Counted from the stretch's first letter, positions 1 through 10,458 are shown. The stretch: DNA of 64,000 nucleotides from Microvirga pudoricolor (GCF_016892705.1 NZ_JAFEMB010000005.1:300811-364810), one strand, 5' to 3'. Notes: generated by a model not told the origin, from the letters alone. Program-made: numbers and translations.

Positions 1-1064
1 CAGCGATACGGCTTGTTGGTGCCGTCCGCCACGAGATAGACGCCGAACTCGCCCTTGGGGGCCTCGACGCAGGCATAGACCTCGCCCGCCGGGACGTGGA
101 AACCTTCCGTGTAGAGCTTGAAGTGATGGATCAGGGATTCCATCGAGCGCTTCATATCCTTGCGGGACGGCGGCGCCACCTTGCCGTCGAGGGTCCGGAC
201 AGGCCCCTGCCCGGCCGGCTCGCGCAGCTTTGCGATGCACTGCTTCATGATGCGCACGGACTGGCGCATCTCCTCCATGCGGATGACCTGACGGTCGTAG
301 TTGTCGCAATTGCGTCCGACGGGGATGTCGAATTCCATCTCCTCGTAGCATTCATAGGGCTGCGCCTTGCGCAGATCCCAGGCGGCGCCGGAGCCGCGCA
401 CCATGACGCCGGAGAAACCCCACTTCCAGCAATCCTCCAGAGTCACCACGCCGATATCGACGTTGCGCTGCTTGAAGATGCGGTTGCCGATGACGAGAGT
501 ATCGAGATCGTCGAGAACCTGCAGGAACGGGTCGCAAAAAGCTTCGATGTCGTCGATCAGGTCGGGCCCGATATCCATGTTCACGCCGCCGGGCCGCACG
601 TAGTTGGCGTGCATGCGCGAACCCGATGCGCGCTCATAGAAGATCATGAGCTTCTCGCGCTCCTCGAAGCCCCAGAGCGGCGGCGTCAGGGCGCCCACGT
701 CCATGGCCTGGGTGGTCACGTTGAGCAGATGCGACAGGAGGCGGCCGATTTCCGAGTACAGAACCCGGATGAGCTGGGCCCGGCGCGGAACCGAAATCCC
801 GAGCAGCTTCTCCACCGCGAGGCAGAAAGCGTGCTCCTGGTTCATCGGAGCCACATAATCGAGCCTGTCGAAATACGGGATCGCCTGCGTATAGGTCTTG
901 TACTCGATCAGCTTCTCGGTGCCGCGGTGGAGCAGGCCGATATGCGGATCGACGCGCTCGACGATCTCGCCGTCCAGCTCCAGCACGAGGCGCAGCACGC
1001 CGTGCGCCGCCGGGTGCTGGGGCCCGAAATTGATCGAGAAGTTGCGGATATTATGCTCGCCCAT
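1..1064 (-). CDS. nuoD: NADH-quinone oxidoreductase subunit D (NuoD), 3' end outside window
   Basis: Reading leftward from the ATG at 1064, the protein begins [20 protein letters not shown], the typical NuoD/49-kDa subunit N-terminus; [12 protein letters not shown] is its hallmark. NuoD is a peripheral-arm subunit of respiratory complex I and helps form the ubiquinone-binding site next to cluster N2 in NuoB. About 354 codons are present of the roughly 390-400 usual for the family, so only the C-terminal end lies off the left edge. It follows nuoC by about 20 bases in the order nuoA-B-C-D, so it is almost certainly co-transcribed with them. Family identity is certain; the incompleteness is due only to the window boundary. 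Confidence 0.95.
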   Translation of the reverse strand, partial: MGEHNIRNFSINFGPQHPAAHGVLRLVLELDGEIVERVDPHIGLLHRGTEKLIEYKTYTQAIPYFDRLDYVAPMNQEHAFCLAVEKLLGISVPRRAQLIRVLYSEIGRLLSHLLNVTTQAMDVGALTPPLWGFEEREKLMIFYERASGSRMHANYVRPGGVNMDIGPDLIDDIEAFCDPFLQVLDDLDTLVIGNRIFKQRNVDIGVVTLEDCWKWGFSGVMVRGSGAAWDLRKAQPYECYEEMEFDIPVGRNCDNYDRQVIRMEEMRQSVRIMKQCIAKLREPAGQGPVRTLDGKVAPPSRKDMKRSMESLIHHFKLYTEGFHVPAGEVYACVEAPKGEFGVYLVADGTNKPYR

Positions 1065-1083
1065 GGGACGCCCTCTCCGCTCT

Positions 1084-1686
1084 TTAAGCTTTGGCTTTTT
1101 CGTCGCCGGGCAGCACGTAGTCCGTGCCTTCCCATGGCGACAGGAAGTCGAAATTCCGGAATTCCTGGTTGAGCTTCACGGGTTCGTAGACCACGCGGCC
1201 CTGGCCGTCGTCGTAACGGACCTCGACGAAGCCCGTCATGGGGAAGTCCTTGCGCAAGGGGAAGCCTTCGAACCCGTAATCGGTCAGGATCCTTCGCAGG
1301 TCCGGATGGCCCGAGAACAGGATTCCGTACAGGTCGTAGGCCTCCCGCTCGAACCAGTTGGCGGACGGGAAGACCTCGATGATGGACGGGACGGTGGTGA
1401 CCTCGTCCGTCGTCACCTTGAGGCGGATGCGCCGGTTATGGCTGGGGGACAGGAAGTGGTAGACCACGTCGAAGCGGGCCTCACGCCCCGGATAATCCGC
1501 TCCGCACAGGTCGATGAAGTTCACGAACCGGCACTGGGCATCGTCCCGCAGGAAGGTCACCGCCCGCACGACGTCCTCGGCGCGGACGATCATCGTCAGC
1601 TCGTCATAGGCAATGGCCCAGTCGGTCACGGCCTCTCCGAGGGAGGCGGCGACGTGTTCGCCCAGGGCCTGCAATTCCGCGTTCAT
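1084..1686 (-). CDS. nuoC: NADH-quinone oxidoreductase subunit C (NuoC)
   Basis: This 200-residue protein matches the 30-kDa subunit of complex I, a peripheral-arm subunit that contacts NuoD and NuoB. Diagnostic stretches are [16 protein letters not shown], the [19 protein letters not shown] strand and, near the C-terminus, [13 protein letters not shown] followed by [20 protein letters not shown], the family signature. The length is normal for a separate NuoC; it is not fused to NuoD as in Escherichia coli. It begins about 15 bases after nuoB and ends about 20 bases before nuoD, so it sits inside the nuo operon. An ATG opens the frame directly at the expected family N-terminus. Confidence 0.96.
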   Translation of the reverse strand: MNAELQALGEHVAASLGEAVTDWAIAYDELTMIVRAEDVVRAVTFLRDDAQCRFVNFIDLCGADYPGREARFDVVYHFLSPSHNRRIRLKVTTDEVTTVPSIIEVFPSANWFEREAYDLYGILFSGHPDLRRILTDYGFEGFPLRKDFPMTGFVEVRYDDGQGRVVYEPVKLNQEFRNFDFLSPWEGTDYVLPGDEKAKA

Positions 1687-1701
1687 GCGATGAACCTTCG
1701 C

Positions 1702-2289
1702 TCAGCGTTCGATCGTGCCGGTGCGGCGGATCTTCCTCTGGAGGAGGAGGACGCCGTACAGCAGCGCCTCGGCGGTCGGGGGGCAACCCGGAACGTAGAT
1801 GTCCACCGGCACGATCCGGTCGCATCCGCGCACCACCGCATAGGAATAGTGATAATAGCCGCCGCCATTGGCGCAGGAGCCCATGGAGATGACATAGCGC
1901 GGTTCCGGCATCTGGTCGTAGACCTTGCGCAGCGCGGGAGCCATCTTGTTGGTGAGCGTGCCGGCCACGATCATCACGTCGGACTGGCGCGGGCTGGCGC
2001 GAGGCGCGAAGCCGAAGCGCTCGACGTCGTAGCGCGGCATGGAGAGCTGCATCATCTCGACGGCGCAGCACGCCAGGCCAAAGGTCATCCACATCAACGA
2101 GCCGGTGCGGGCCCAGTTGATCAGGTCCTCGGCCGAGGTGACGAGAAAGCCCTTGTCGTCGAGCTCGCCCTTGATCCCGAGGAAGTAGGGGTCCGTCTGG
2201 CCGATGGGCTGGCCGGTCGCCGGGTCGAGAGCGCCCACAGGCTGCGGGGCAATCAGGGGCGTCCGGGGGGCGTCAGTGATCAATCCCAT
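1702..2289 (-). CDS. nuoB: NADH-quinone oxidoreductase subunit B (NuoB)
   Basis: NuoB carries the terminal 4Fe-4S cluster N2 that passes electrons to ubiquinone. The cluster cysteines are visible: the adjacent pair in [10 protein letters not shown], the one in [12 protein letters not shown] and the one in [15 protein letters not shown] chose the ATG at 2289 (MGLITDAP) rather than an in-frame ATG at 2310: the later start overlaps the end of nuoA by 10 bases (the two reading frames share TGGGATTGA), typical of translational coupling, and removes seven residues not expected in the family. The resulting 195 residues is a normal alphaproteobacterial length. Second gene of the leftward nuoABCD run. 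Confidence 0.95.
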   Translation of the reverse strand: MGLITDAPRTPLIAPQPVGALDPATGQPIGQTDPYFLGIKGELDDKGFLVTSAEDLINWARTGSLMWMTFGLACCAVEMMQLSMPRYDVERFGFAPRASPRQSDVMIVAGTLTNKMAPALRKVYDQMPEPRYVISMGSCANGGGYYHYSYAVVRGCDRIVPVDIYVPGCPPTAEALLYGVLLLQRKIRRTGTIER

Positions 2290-2645
2290 TCCAGGGCTCC
2301 CTTTTTCCACTCATACACGAAGCCCACCGTCAGGACGCCCAGGAAGATCATCATGGACATGAAACCGAACCATCCCAGGCCGCCGAACGTGATGGCCCAG
2401 GGGAAGAGGAAAGCCACTTCGAGATCGAAGATGATGAAGAGAATCGCGACCAGATAGAACCGGACGTCGAATTTCATCCGGGCATCGTCGAAAGCGTTGA
2501 ACCCGCACTCGTACGCGGAGAGCTTTTCCGTATCGGGACGCTGGTAGGCGACCAGGAACGGCGCCACGAGCAGTGCCAGCCCGATGAAGAGCGACACACC
2601 GATAAAGATCACGAGCGGCAGGTAGTCGGCCAAGAGATTCGTCAT
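2280..2645 (-). CDS. nuoA: NADH-quinone oxidoreductase subunit A (NuoA)
   Basis: A 121-residue membrane subunit of complex I. Three hydrophobic segments are visible, at about residues 8-30, 62-84 and 88-110. The conserved loop after the first helix reads [20 protein letters not shown]; its cysteine (the ND3 loop Cys of mitochondria) takes part in the active/deactive switch of the enzyme. Followed by [22 protein letters not shown], the family signature. It is the first gene of the operon, preceded by about 500 bases without a convincing gene, so the operon promoter should lie between 2646 and 3144. Its 3' end overlaps the start of nuoB. Confidence 0.96.
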   Translation of the reverse strand: MTNLLADYLPLVIFIGVSLFIGLALLVAPFLVAYQRPDTEKLSAYECGFNAFDDARMKFDVRFYLVAILFIIFDLEVAFLFPWAITFGGLGWFGFMSMMIFLGVLTVGFVYEWKKGALEWD

Positions 2646-3144
2646 GCGACACCTAAGGAAGGAGACCCGGTCACAAATGGCCGGGCGGCAATTCCGGATT
2701 TAGAAAGACCTAAGCCTGAAAAAAGGCCCTGCGACAACCGAAATTATGGCCGGAGGCTTATCCGAGTTCTCCTTCACTGACAAGTGTTTGCCGCGCCGCA
2801 GAAAGAACGGTTCCAAACTGAAAATCGCAATTTCCGGATGGCTCCGACGGTCTCGATTCGGCCCCGGGAACGCCCTGCCGCGGGCGAAATTCGGCCAAGG
2901 TTGCCGCCCGGCCGGATGCGCCCGTGGAGGCCCGTGTCGAGCGATCCTCTGTCATGCCCTGAGCACCATCCTGCCGAGTCCCGAACACATGCCAGCTCTT
3001 CCGCGACTGGAGGAAGGAGCGCCGGAACCGAGGATCCCAGTCATCGTGGCAAACCTCACCAGCAGGCATGTACGCGACCGCTCACCAACGGCACCGCTCT
3101 GCGGTGCAGCTTCGTCGATTATCTATGTTTTTCAGGGAGATGAA
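2646..3144. other. Intergenic region upstream of nuoA
   Basis: About 500 bases between the nuoA start and tRNA-Asp. Open frames here have no recognisable domain and no good ribosome binding site. The stretch next to nuoA (2690-2760) is AT-rich relative to its surroundings and is the likely site of the nuo promoter, but I cannot point to a clear -35/-10 pair. Confidence 0.4.
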
Positions 3145-3221
3145 TGGCGCGGGCGACGGGGCTCGAACCCGCGACCTCCGGCGTGACAGGCCGGCACTCT
3201 AACCGACTGAGCTACGCCCGC
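3145..3221 (-). tRNA. tRNA-Asp (anticodon GTC)
   Basis: The complement folds as a 77-nt tRNA: acceptor GCGGGCG pairing with CGCCCGC, a D arm, an anticodon stem CCGGC/GCCGG enclosing the loop CTGTCAC (anticodon GTC, Asp), a T arm with GGTTCGAGC, and an encoded CCA end at 3145-3147. It lies upstream of the nuo operon and is transcribed in the same direction. Confidence 0.96.
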
Positions 3222-3434
3222 GCATCGGACCGCCGAAGCGGTGTGGCGGGGTTTAAGGGGGCCTCCCGGAACTGTCAAGCGCCGTTCGCGGCTAAGTTCG
3301 GGAAAACTGAAAAACCTTTTTCTGGCGGACGTGGGGTGCCCCGGAAGCCGCGCATCGAACCCGGACGCGGGCTCGTGACGCTTCTGCGAGGACCTTCCCC
3401 TAAGCGTTTGCGGCGACCGGACGAAGACGGGATG

Positions 3435-3569
3435 CTAGCGGGGCCCCATGGCCGGGGAGCGCTCGGTCTGCCGAACCTCTTCGGACGAAACCGTCCAGAG
3501 TCGGACCATTGGGACCGAAACCAGATAGGCCAGGGAAAACGTAATGAGGCCGATGAAAATCGCGGTCAT
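3435..3569 (-). CDS. Small single-pass membrane protein, 44 residues, hypothetical
   Basis: A short leftward frame starting MTAIFIGLITFSLAYLVSVP has one clear transmembrane segment (about residues 3-21) followed by a polar tail of about 22 residues ending SPAMGPR. A purine-rich AGAGGG lies 9-10 bases upstream of the ATG, a plausible Shine-Dalgarno sequence. It sits alone between tRNA-Asp and a divergently oriented SDR gene. I do not recognise a family. The hydrophobic start directly after a good ribosome binding site argues that it is translated, but at this length chance cannot be excluded. Confidence 0.5.
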   Translation of the reverse strand: MTAIFIGLITFSLAYLVSVPMVRLWTVSSEEVRQTERSPAMGPR

Positions 3570-3801
3570 GAAGGCTGCCCTCTTTCGCCGAGGTAGTCTC
3601 ATCCATCATGGTCAATGAGACGTTAATCTATTGCGATTCTTTTAGCCGTTGACCTCTCCCGCGTCCAGACGGACGTAACGTCATATACTTTCTTTTGCTT
3701 AACGTGACTTTTCCGAGACACGTTTGGACAGGCCCCGCATCGCTGTAGGGTCCTGGCGCCGCGTCTGGTAGATCCGGTCCATAACGATCTCGGAGGCTCC
3801 T

Positions 3802-4548
3802 ATGACCAAGACGATTCTCGTGACCGGCGGCAGCAGGGGGATCGGCCGCTCGACGGCGATTCTGGCAGCCGCCCAGGGCTGGTCCGTGGGTGTCAACTAT
3901 CTCGCCGATAGGGAAGCCGCCGAGGAAGTGGTTCAGCGGGCTGAGCAGGCGGGCGGCCGTGCGGTTGTCGTGCAAGGCGATGTCGCCGTCGAGGCCGACG
4001 TCCTCGCCATGTTCGACAGGACGGAATCGACGCTCGGGCGCCTCGACGGCGTCGTCGTGAATGCCGGCATCGTCGCCCCGCCCCTCCCCCTGGCCGACAT
4101 GAGCGCCGAGCGCATGAGACGGATCTTCGAGGTCAATGTGCTGGGCGCCTATCTGTGTGCCCGCGAGGCGGCACGGCGTCTCTCCATGAGCCGGGGCGGA
4201 CGCGGGGGCTCGATCGTCAACGTCTCATCCGTGGCGGCCCGCATCGGCTCACCGTTCGAGTATGTGGATTATGCGGGTTCGAAGGCTGCCGTGGACACGC
4301 TGACCCTCGGCCTTGCCAAGGAACTCGGACCGGACGGCGTACGGGTCAACGCGGTGCGGCCGGGGGTCACGGATACGGACATTCATGCGAGCGGCGAGCA
4401 GCCGGATCGAGCCAGTCGCATCGGCGTCCAAACGCCCTTGGGGCGTGCCGGCCAGCCGGATGAGATCGCTCAAGCCATTGTTTGGCTTCTGGGCGATGCT
4501 TCGTCCTATGTGAGCGGAGCGCTGCTCGACGCCTCGGGCGGCCGATGA
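3802..4548 (+). CDS. SDR-family oxidoreductase
   Basis: A classical short-chain dehydrogenase/reductase of 248 residues. The N-terminal Rossmann motif TGGSRGIG (residues 8-15) binds NAD(P)H; VVNAG follows the fourth strand; the catalytic triad is visible as Ser in NVSSVAA, and Tyr and Lys in YAGSK; the C-terminal SYVSGALLDASGG is the usual substrate-side end. The substrate cannot be told; the closest general type is the YgfF/FabG-like group using sugar or acyl substrates. The start at 3802 has a strong CGGAGG eight bases upstream. It stands alone between tRNA-Asp and tRNA-Val, interrupting a region that is usually only tRNAs and hupB/lon in related genomes, which suggests a later insertion. 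Confidence 0.9.
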   Translation: MTKTILVTGGSRGIGRSTAILAAAQGWSVGVNYLADREAAEEVVQRAEQAGGRAVVVQGDVAVEADVLAMFDRTESTLGRLDGVVVNAGIVAPPLPLADMSAERMRRIFEVNVLGAYLCAREAARRLSMSRGGRGGSIVNVSSVAARIGSPFEYVDYAGSKAAVDTLTLGLAKELGPDGVRVNAVRPGVTDTDIHASGEQPDRASRIGVQTPLGRAGQPDEIAQAIVWLLGDASSYVSGALLDASGGR

Positions 4549-4880
4549 ACGAGCGGGGTCTAGAGGCTCGAACATGGAGTAAAGGCCGTCGCGCTTTCCT
4601 TGGACGGCCGGCCTGGAACGAGGGCGATGTGAGCCGACCGTGCTCCGATGCTCCGGCACCTGTCGTGCCGTTCCCGATCGCCCTTCGATGAGATGTACCG
4701 CAAGGGCCAGCCGCAGTGTCGGCCGGGCAATCCGGCTGGCATCGCTGCGCCGTCGAATCCTGCCCGTCTCCTGATGCTCGACGGTATGGATCGGTCACGA
4801 AAAGCCTGAGGCCGGGAGACCGGACGACGAGGGCGCTGTTTCGCTTCGGGACGGGGATGGCGCGCCTGTCCCCGGGATCG
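4549..4880. other. Intergenic region, no feature seen
   Basis: About 330 bases between the SDR gene and tRNA-Val. Short frames exist on both strands but lack family resemblance, hydrophobic patterning or ribosome binding sites. I see no clear terminator or repeat. Confidence 0.4.
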
Positions 4881-4956
4881 TGGTGGGCGATGACGGGCTC
4901 GAACCGCCGACCCTCTCGGTGTAAACGAGATGCTCTACCAACTGAGCTAATCGCCC
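4881..4956 (-). tRNA. tRNA-Val (anticodon TAC)
   Basis: The complement is a 76-nt tRNA: acceptor GGGCGAT pairing with ATCGCCC, D arm AGCTCAGTTGGTAGAGC, anticodon stem TCTCG/CGAGA around TTTACAC (anticodon TAC, Val), T arm GGCGGTTCGAGCCCGTC and an encoded CCA at 4881-4883. It lies just downstream of hupB on the same strand. Confidence 0.96.
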
Positions 4957-4973
4957 TGAGCCACCCGACATAA

Positions 4974-5015
4974 AAAGAGAAGGCCGACAACGCAAGGCGG
5001 TCGGCCCTCTTTTAT
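4974..5015 (-). terminator. Rho-independent terminator of hupB
   Basis: On the minus strand a stem GGCCGAC/GTCGGCC with an 11-base loop is followed by TTCTCTTTTTA. It lies about 25 bases after the hupB stop codon and before tRNA-Val. Confidence 0.75.
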
Positions 5016-5038
5016 GGGATCGGCAATCGAAAAAGCGA

Positions 5039-5317
5039 TTACTTGCCGTTCACGGCGTCCTTCAAGCCGGCGCCGGCACGGAATTTGGGCGTCTTGGAAG
5101 CCGGAACCTTGACCTTCTCGCCCGTGCGCGGGTTGCGCGCCTCGCCGGCGGCGCGGTTCGTCACCACGAAGGTGCCGAAGCCGACGATCTTGACCTCGTC
5201 GCCCTGCTTGAGGGCACCCGTGATGGCGTCGATGGCGGCGTCAATCGCCTCGCCTGCCTGACCGCGCGACAAACCGACCTTATCTGCCACGGCAGCAACG
5301 AGCTCGCCTTTATTCAT
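5039..5317 (-). CDS. hupB: HU-family DNA-binding protein
   Basis: A 92-residue histone-like HU protein that bends and compacts DNA as a dimer. It begins MNKGELVAAVADKVGLSRGQ, the HU helical dimerisation region, and contains GFGTFVVTNRAAGEARNPRT, the beta-arm signature whose RNPRTG tip inserts into the minor groove, followed by VPASKTPKFRAGAGLKDAVN. The start at 5317 is supported by a strong GGAGG nine bases upstream (TTTGGAGGACTACGT). The frame stays open upstream, but those residues are not HU-like. It follows lon on the same strand, with a terminator between them, so it is probably its own transcription unit, as is usual for lon-hupB. Confidence 0.96.
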   Translation of the reverse strand: MNKGELVAAVADKVGLSRGQAGEAIDAAIDAITGALKQGDEVKIVGFGTFVVTNRAAGEARNPRTGEKVKVPASKTPKFRAGAGLKDAVNGK

Positions 5318-5454
5318 ACGTAGTCCTCCAAATATAACGGTGGCCGCGAAAATAGTCCTGGGCTGCCGTTTTAGGGACGAACCGTGTGGCGCAAAGGTTG
5401 AAACCTTGCAACCCCCGGAACGGCCCGTTTCCGGGCCTTTTCCCCCGATAGACG

Positions 5455-5492
5455 CAAAAAAAGCCCCCGGATCCGAGATCCGGGGGCTCTGA
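5455..5492 (-). terminator. Rho-independent terminator of lon
   Basis: On the minus strand AGCCCCCGGATC and GATCCGGGGGCT pair around a very short loop and are followed by a run of seven T. It starts about 25 bases after the lon stop codon. Confidence 0.85.
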
Positions 5493-5516
5493 ATGCACCT
5501 TCCGTAAGGAAAGACT

Positions 5517-7943
5517 TTAGTGAGCGACGACACCCTTCGATTCGTCGTCCGACCCGCTGACCTTAGGCGTCTGAGCGGCCGATTCATCCCACTCGATGGG
5601 CTCGGGCATGCGGGTCAGGGCATGCTTCAAGACCTCATCCATCCGGGAGACCGGAACGATCTCGAGACCGTTCTTCACGCTGTCCGGCAGCTCGACGAGA
5701 TCCTTGGCGTTGTCCATGGGGATCAGCACCTTCTTGATGCCGCCCCGGAGCGCCGCCAAAAGCTTCTCCTTCAGGCCGCCGATCGGGAGAACCCGACCGC
5801 GCAGGGTCACTTCGCCCGTCATCGCGATGTCCCGACGGACGGGAATACCCGTCATCACGGATACGATGGCGCTTGCCATAGCGATGCCGGCCGACGGACC
5901 GTCCTTCGGGGTCGCTCCCTCCGGAACGTGGACGTGGATGTCCTTCCGGTCGAAGAGCGGCGGCTCGATGCCGAAATCGACGGATCGGGAGCGGACATAG
6001 GACGCCGCAGCCGAGATCGATTCCTTCATCACGTCGCGAAGGTTGCCCGTGACGGTCATCCGGCCCTTGCCGGGCAGGACGACGCCCTCGATGGTGAGCA
6101 GCTCACCGCCAACCTCGGTCCAAGCCAGACCCGTGACTGCACCGACCGAATCTTCCTCCTCGACCTCGCCGTAGCGGAAGCGCGGCGGGCCCAGGTAATC
6201 GGGCAGGTTGTCCGTGGTCACCTCGACGCGCGAGACCTTGGAGATCAGGATCTCCTTCACGGCCTTGCGGGCAAGGTTGGCGATCTCGCGCTCCAGGTTA
6301 CGTACGCCCGCCTCGCGGGTGTAGCGCCTGACCAGCATGAGCAGGCCGTCATCCGTGATCGCCCATTCCTTCTCGTCCAGGCCATGCTTCTTCATGGCGG
6401 ACGGGATGAGGTGCGTGCGGGCGATCTCCGCCTTTTCTTCCTCGGTGTAACCCGCGAGGCGGATCACCTCCATACGGTCGAGGAGCGGACCAGGAATGTT
6501 CAGCGTGTTCGCCGTCGTCACGAACATCACGTTCGACAGGTCGTAATCGACCTCGAGGTAATGGTCGTTGAAGGTGGAGTTCTGCTCAGGATCCAGAACC
6601 TCGAGCAGGGCCGCCGACGGGTCGCCACGGAAGTCCATGCCCATCTTGTCGATCTCGTCGAGCAGGATGAGTGGATTGGACGTCTTGGCCTTGCGCATGG
6701 ACTGCACGATCTTGCCGGGCATCGAGCCGATATAGGTCCGGCGGTGACCGCGGATCTCGGACTCGTCGCGAACGCCGCCGAGCGACATGCGCACGAACTC
6801 ACGTCCCGTCGCCTTCGCGATGGACTTGCCGAGAGAGGTCTTACCGACGCCCGGAGGTCCGACGAGGCAGAGGATCGGGCCCGTCAGCTTGTTGGCGCGC
6901 TGCTGGACCGCCAGGTACTCGACGATGCGCTCCTTCACCTTTTCGAGGCCATAGTGATCGGCATCGAGCAGGTCCTGAGCCCCCTTGAGGTCCTTGCGCA
7001 TCTTGGAACGCTTGTTCCACGGAATGCTCAGGAGCCAGTCGAGGTAGTTGCGGACCACGGTGGCTTCGGCCGACATGGGCGACATCTGCCGCAGCTTCTT
7101 CAGCTCGCCAAGGGCCTTGTCACGCGCCTCCTTCGAGAACTTGGTCTTGTTGATCTTGTCCTCGAGCTCGGCCAACTCGTCGCGACCTTCGTCGTCGCCG
7201 AGCTCCTTCTGGATGGCCTTCATCTGCTCGTTGAGATAGTACTCGCGCTGGGTCTTCTCCATCTGGCGCTTCACGCGCGTCCGGATCCGCTTCTCGACCT
7301 GAAGCACGGAGATCTCGCTCTCCATGAGGCCGAGAACCTTCTCCAGGCGCTGCGCGACCGTCGGGATCTCCAGGATCGCCTGCTTGTCGGCGATCTTGAT
7401 CGCCAGGTGCGACGCGATAGTGTCGGCGAGCTTGGCGGGCTCCTCGATCTGCGTCACGGCCGAGACGACCTCGGGCGAGACCTTCTTGTTCAGCTTGACG
7501 TAATTCTCGAACTCCGAGACCACGGAGCGCGCAAGAGCCTCGGCCTCGATCTGGTCGCCCATCGAGTCCGGCAGGGCCTCGGCCTCAGCCTCGTAATACT
7601 CGTCCGTCTGGGTATAGGCCTGCACCTGAGCGCGGCTGACACCCTCCACCAGCACCTTCACGGTCCCGTCGGGCAGCTTCAGGAGCTGCAGGACGCTCGC
7701 CAGCGTGCCAACCTTGTAGATCGCGTCCGTCTTCGGGTCGTCGTCGGTCGCATCGACCTGCGTGGCCAAGAGGATGTGGCGGTCGGATTTAACGACCTCC
7801 TCCAGGGCACGGATCGACTTTTCGCGTCCCACGAAAAGGGGCACGATCATATGCGGGAAGACGACGATGTCACGGAGCGGCAGAACCGCGTAGGTCCCCG
7901 TCGAGCCTGGAACGATAGGCTGGCGCGGCTTCGACTGTGTCAT
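5517..7943 (-). CDS. lon: ATP-dependent Lon protease
   Basis: Lon (LonA type, 808 residues) unfolds and degrades damaged and regulatory proteins in the cytoplasm. Domain order: N-terminal substrate domain from about residue 15 ([22 protein letters not shown]), coiled coil, AAA+ module with Walker [14 protein letters not shown] and Walker [11 protein letters not shown], and C-terminal protease domain with the Ser-Lys dyad at Ser684 ([11 protein letters not shown]) and Lys727 ([13 protein letters not shown]). The ATG at 7943 (MTQSKPRQ) was chosen over upstream in-frame starts because the family begins here. Located between clpX and hupB as in most alphaproteobacteria. The 229-base gap before it should hold its promoter; no heat-shock promoter could be pinned down by eye. 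Confidence 0.97.
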   Translation of the reverse strand: MTQSKPRQPIVPGSTGTYAVLPLRDIVVFPHMIVPLFVGREKSIRALEEVVKSDRHILLATQVDATDDDPKTDAIYKVGTLASVLQLLKLPDGTVKVLVEGVSRAQVQAYTQTDEYYEAEAEALPDSMGDQIEAEALARSVVSEFENYVKLNKKVSPEVVSAVTQIEEPAKLADTIASHLAIKIADKQAILEIPTVAQRLEKVLGLMESEISVLQVEKRIRTRVKRQMEKTQREYYLNEQMKAIQKELGDDEGRDELAELEDKINKTKFSKEARDKALGELKKLRQMSPMSAEATVVRNYLDWLLSIPWNKRSKMRKDLKGAQDLLDADHYGLEKVKERIVEYLAVQQRANKLTGPILCLVGPPGVGKTSLGKSIAKATGREFVRMSLGGVRDESEIRGHRRTYIGSMPGKIVQSMRKAKTSNPLILLDEIDKMGMDFRGDPSAALLEVLDPEQNSTFNDHYLEVDYDLSNVMFVTTANTLNIPGPLLDRMEVIRLAGYTEEEKAEIARTHLIPSAMKKHGLDEKEWAITDDGLLMLVRRYTREAGVRNLEREIANLARKAVKEILISKVSRVEVTTDNLPDYLGPPRFRYGEVEEEDSVGAVTGLAWTEVGGELLTIEGVVLPGKGRMTVTGNLRDVMKESISAAASYVRSRSVDFGIEPPLFDRKDIHVHVPEGATPKDGPSAGIAMASAIVSVMTGIPVRRDIAMTGEVTLRGRVLPIGGLKEKLLAALRGGIKKVLIPMDNAKDLVELPDSVKNGLEIVPVSRMDEVLKHALTRMPEPIEWDESAAQTPKVSGSDDESKGVVAH

Positions 7944-8172
7944 TGAGACAATCCTTTCGACATCGTCCGACAGGATCCCTCCATTGAGCGGATCTGCGAA
8001 CGGAGAACCGGAACGCTCAGGCTTTGTATGGGATACTCGCTGCGTCCGGTACGTGGGGCCGTCCCTCGGGAATGAGCGGGCAGCGACCACGCAAGAGATA
8101 ATGTGGCGTGGCGGAAACAGTCTTTCAAGGACAGGTCCGCCACGACCTTGAGGGGGCTCTGGAGGGCGACGA

Positions 8173-9441
8173 TCAGGCGCTTGCGCTCGCGGTCTGGTCG
8201 GCCCGGTCGCCATGGATGAAGAGCGGCTTGGCCTTCCCCTCGATGACCTCGGGACCGATCACAACCTGCTCGACGGAATCGAGGCCCGGCAGGTCGTACA
8301 TGGTCTCCAGCAGGATCGACTCCATGATCGAGCGCAGGCCGCGGGCGCCGGTGCGGCGCTCGATGGCCTTGCGGGCGATGAGCGTCAGGGCCTCTTCCTG
8401 GAAGGTGAGGTTGACGTTCTCCATCTCGAACAGGCGCTGGTACTGCTTGACCAGGGCGTTCTTGGGCTCCTGCAGGATCTTCTTGAGGGCATCCTCGTCC
8501 AGGTCCTCCAGGGTGGCCAGGACCGGAAGGCGGCCGACGAATTCGGGAATGAGGCCGAATTTCAGCAGGTCCTCGGGCTCCACCTCGCGGAAAATCTCGC
8601 CGGTGCGCCGATCGTCGGGCGCGCTCACGCTCGCCCCGAAGCCGATGGACGTTCCCTTGCCGCGGCCCGCGATGATCCGCTCCAGCCCGGCGAAAGCGCC
8701 GCCGCAGATGAAGAGGATGTTCGTGGTATCCACCTGCAGGAATTCCTGCTGGGGATGCTTGCGGCCGCCCTGGGGCGGCACGGATGCCACCGTACCTTCC
8801 ATGATCTTGAGCAGGGCCTGCTGGACGCCCTCGCCCGATACGTCGCGGGTGATGGAGGGGTTGTCGGACTTGCGGGAGATCTTGTCGATTTCGTCGATGT
8901 AGACGATGCCGCGCTGAGCCCGCTCCACGTTGTAATCCGAGGCCTGGAGCAGCTTCAGGATGATGTTCTCCACGTCCTCGCCGACATACCCTGCTTCCGT
9001 AAGGGTCGTGGCGTCAGCCATGGTGAACGGCACATCGAGGATCCGAGCCAGGGTCTGGGCCAGGAGGGTCTTGCCCGAGCCCGTGGGGCCGATCAGCAGA
9101 ATGTTGGACTTCGCCAGTTCCACGTCGTTGTGCTTCGTGGCATGGGCGAGGCGCTTGTAGTGGTTATGGACCGCCACCGAGAGCACCTTCTTGGCGTGCT
9201 CCTGACCGATCACATAATCGTCAAGGACGCGGCTGATCTCTTTGGGGGTCGGGACGCCGTCCCGGGATTTCACGAGGGATGACTTGGATTCCTCGCGAAT
9301 GATGTCCATGCACAGCTCGACGCACTCATCGCAGATGAATACCGTCGGGCCGGCGATCAGCTTCCGGACCTCATGCTGGCTCTTGCCGCAGAAGGAGCAG
9401 TAAAGCGTGCTCTTGGAGTCGTTGCCGCCAGCCTTGCTCAT
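8173..9441 (-). CDS. clpX: ATP-dependent Clp protease ATP-binding subunit ClpX
   Basis: ClpX (422 residues) is the AAA+ unfoldase that feeds substrates to ClpP. The N-terminal zinc-binding domain shows [11 protein letters not shown]...CDECVELC (four cysteines); Walker A is [15 protein letters not shown], Walker [11 protein letters not shown], and the sensor/arginine regions follow. The IGF-type ClpP docking loop appears as [10 protein letters not shown]. The ATG at 9441 (MSKAGGND) has GGAGAGAG upstream; the longer in-frame extension is not ClpX-like. It follows clpP, on the same strand, after a 300-base gap, implying its own promoter as well as possible read-through. Confidence 0.97.
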   Translation of the reverse strand: MSKAGGNDSKSTLYCSFCGKSQHEVRKLIAGPTVFICDECVELCMDIIREESKSSLVKSRDGVPTPKEISRVLDDYVIGQEHAKKVLSVAVHNHYKRLAHATKHNDVELAKSNILLIGPTGSGKTLLAQTLARILDVPFTMADATTLTEAGYVGEDVENIILKLLQASDYNVERAQRGIVYIDEIDKISRKSDNPSITRDVSGEGVQQALLKIMEGTVASVPPQGGRKHPQQEFLQVDTTNILFICGGAFAGLERIIAGRGKGTSIGFGASVSAPDDRRTGEIFREVEPEDLLKFGLIPEFVGRLPVLATLEDLDEDALKKILQEPKNALVKQYQRLFEMENVNLTFQEEALTLIARKAIERRTGARGLRSIMESILLETMYDLPGLDSVEQVVIGPEVIEGKAKPLFIHGDRADQTASASA

Positions 9442-9669
9442 ATATTCTCTCTCCAATCGGTGCCCGGCTGGTGCAACGCCCGCCCGGCACTTCACTTAAA
9501 TCTAGGAGCGACGGGCCTAATAAAAGGTTCCGGCGCCGAGATTCGAGGCTTTTGTTAATGACCGCCTCGAATCCTCATGCAAACACGCTGCGGGCGCGTG
9601 ATCAATAGGAACGGACCTGAAGGCCAAAAGGACGCAGAGGCCAGTTCTTGTCCCCAACTTTAAGGAATT

Positions 9670-9703
9670 AGGTCCGATTTCCCTCTTGGGGAGAACCGGA
9701 CCT
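9670..9703 (-). other. Stem-loop between clpP and clpX
   Basis: AGGTCCG at 9670-9676 and CGGACCT at 9697-9703 form an inverted repeat with an inner CCC/GGG pairing. On the minus strand it lies about 40 bases after the clpP stop. The downstream T-run is weak (AATTCCTTA), so it may be an attenuator or RNA-stabilising hairpin rather than an efficient terminator. Confidence 0.35.
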
Positions 9704-9745
9704 GCGACAACCTCATACCGATCGTGGCACAGCCAGCCCGCTATA

Positions 9746-10378
9746 TTAACCCTGGGGAACGGTGGGCTCCGGACGCTTGGACACCACCTCGTCGATCAGG
9801 CCGAATTCCTTGGCGGCGTCCGCCGTCATGAAATTATCGCGCTCCAGGGCTGCTTCCACGGCAGCCAGGTCCCGGCCCGTGTGGGTCACGTAGATTTCAT
9901 TGAGCCGGCGCTTGAGAGCCTCGCTCTCGCGGGCGTGGATCATGATGTCCGTCACCTGGCCCTGGTAGCCGCCCGATGGCTGGTGGACCATGATGCGGGC
10001 GTTCGGGAGGGCGAAGCGCTGACCCTTGGCTCCCGCCGTCAGCAGGAGCGAGCCCATGGAGGCGGCCTGTCCGACGCAAAGCGTCGAGACGGGGCAGCGA
10101 ATGAACTGCATGGTGTCGTAGATCGAGAGGCCGGACGTGACCACGCCGCCCGGGGAGTTGATGTAGAAGGAAATTTCCTTCTTTGGGTTCTCGGCCTCGA
10201 GGAACAGAAGCTGCGCCACGATCAGCGAGGCCGAGTAGTCTTCAACCGGGCCGGTGAGGAAGATAATCCGCTCACGCAGCAGGCGGGAATAGATGTCGAA
10301 GGCGCGCTCGCCCCTATTCGACTGCTCGACCACCATCGGCACGAGCGTGTTGTTGTACAACGCGACCGGATCTCTCAT
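9746..10378 (-). CDS. clpP: ATP-dependent Clp protease proteolytic subunit ClpP
   Basis: ClpP (210 residues) forms the double heptameric peptidase chamber used by ClpX and ClpA. The catalytic triad is visible: Ser107 in [10 protein letters not shown], His132 in IMVHQPSGG and Asp181 in ERDNFM. The N-terminal [20 protein letters not shown] is the usual mature start, with only a short pro-region. It begins 80 bases after the end of tig in the conserved order tig-clpP-clpX-lon. Start supported by an ATG at the family position. Nothing is missing. Confidence 0.97.
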   Translation of the reverse strand: MRDPVALYNNTLVPMVVEQSNRGERAFDIYSRLLRERIIFLTGPVEDYSASLIVAQLLFLEAENPKKEISFYINSPGGVVTSGLSIYDTMQFIRCPVSTLCVGQAASMGSLLLTAGAKGQRFALPNARIMVHQPSGGYQGQVTDIMIHARESEALKRRLNEIYVTHTGRDLAAVEAALERDNFMTADAAKEFGLIDEVVSKRPEPTVPQG

Positions 10379-10458
10379 CGTCTCACTGCTCCAAAGTCGG
10401 CTGCGCGGACGCGCAGCCGTCGAGATAAAGCAAGCAGCGAGGCGGCCGGTCCGAGGCC

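Noticed and set aside
2746..3143. Coding frames upstream of nuoA
   Set aside because: Several overlapping frames on both strands, none with a recognisable domain, start signal or gene-like hydrophobic pattern.
3145..4956. Integrated element bounded by tRNA genes
   Set aside because: No duplicated tRNA 3' end, integrase gene or terminal repeat was seen between tRNA-Asp and tRNA-Val.
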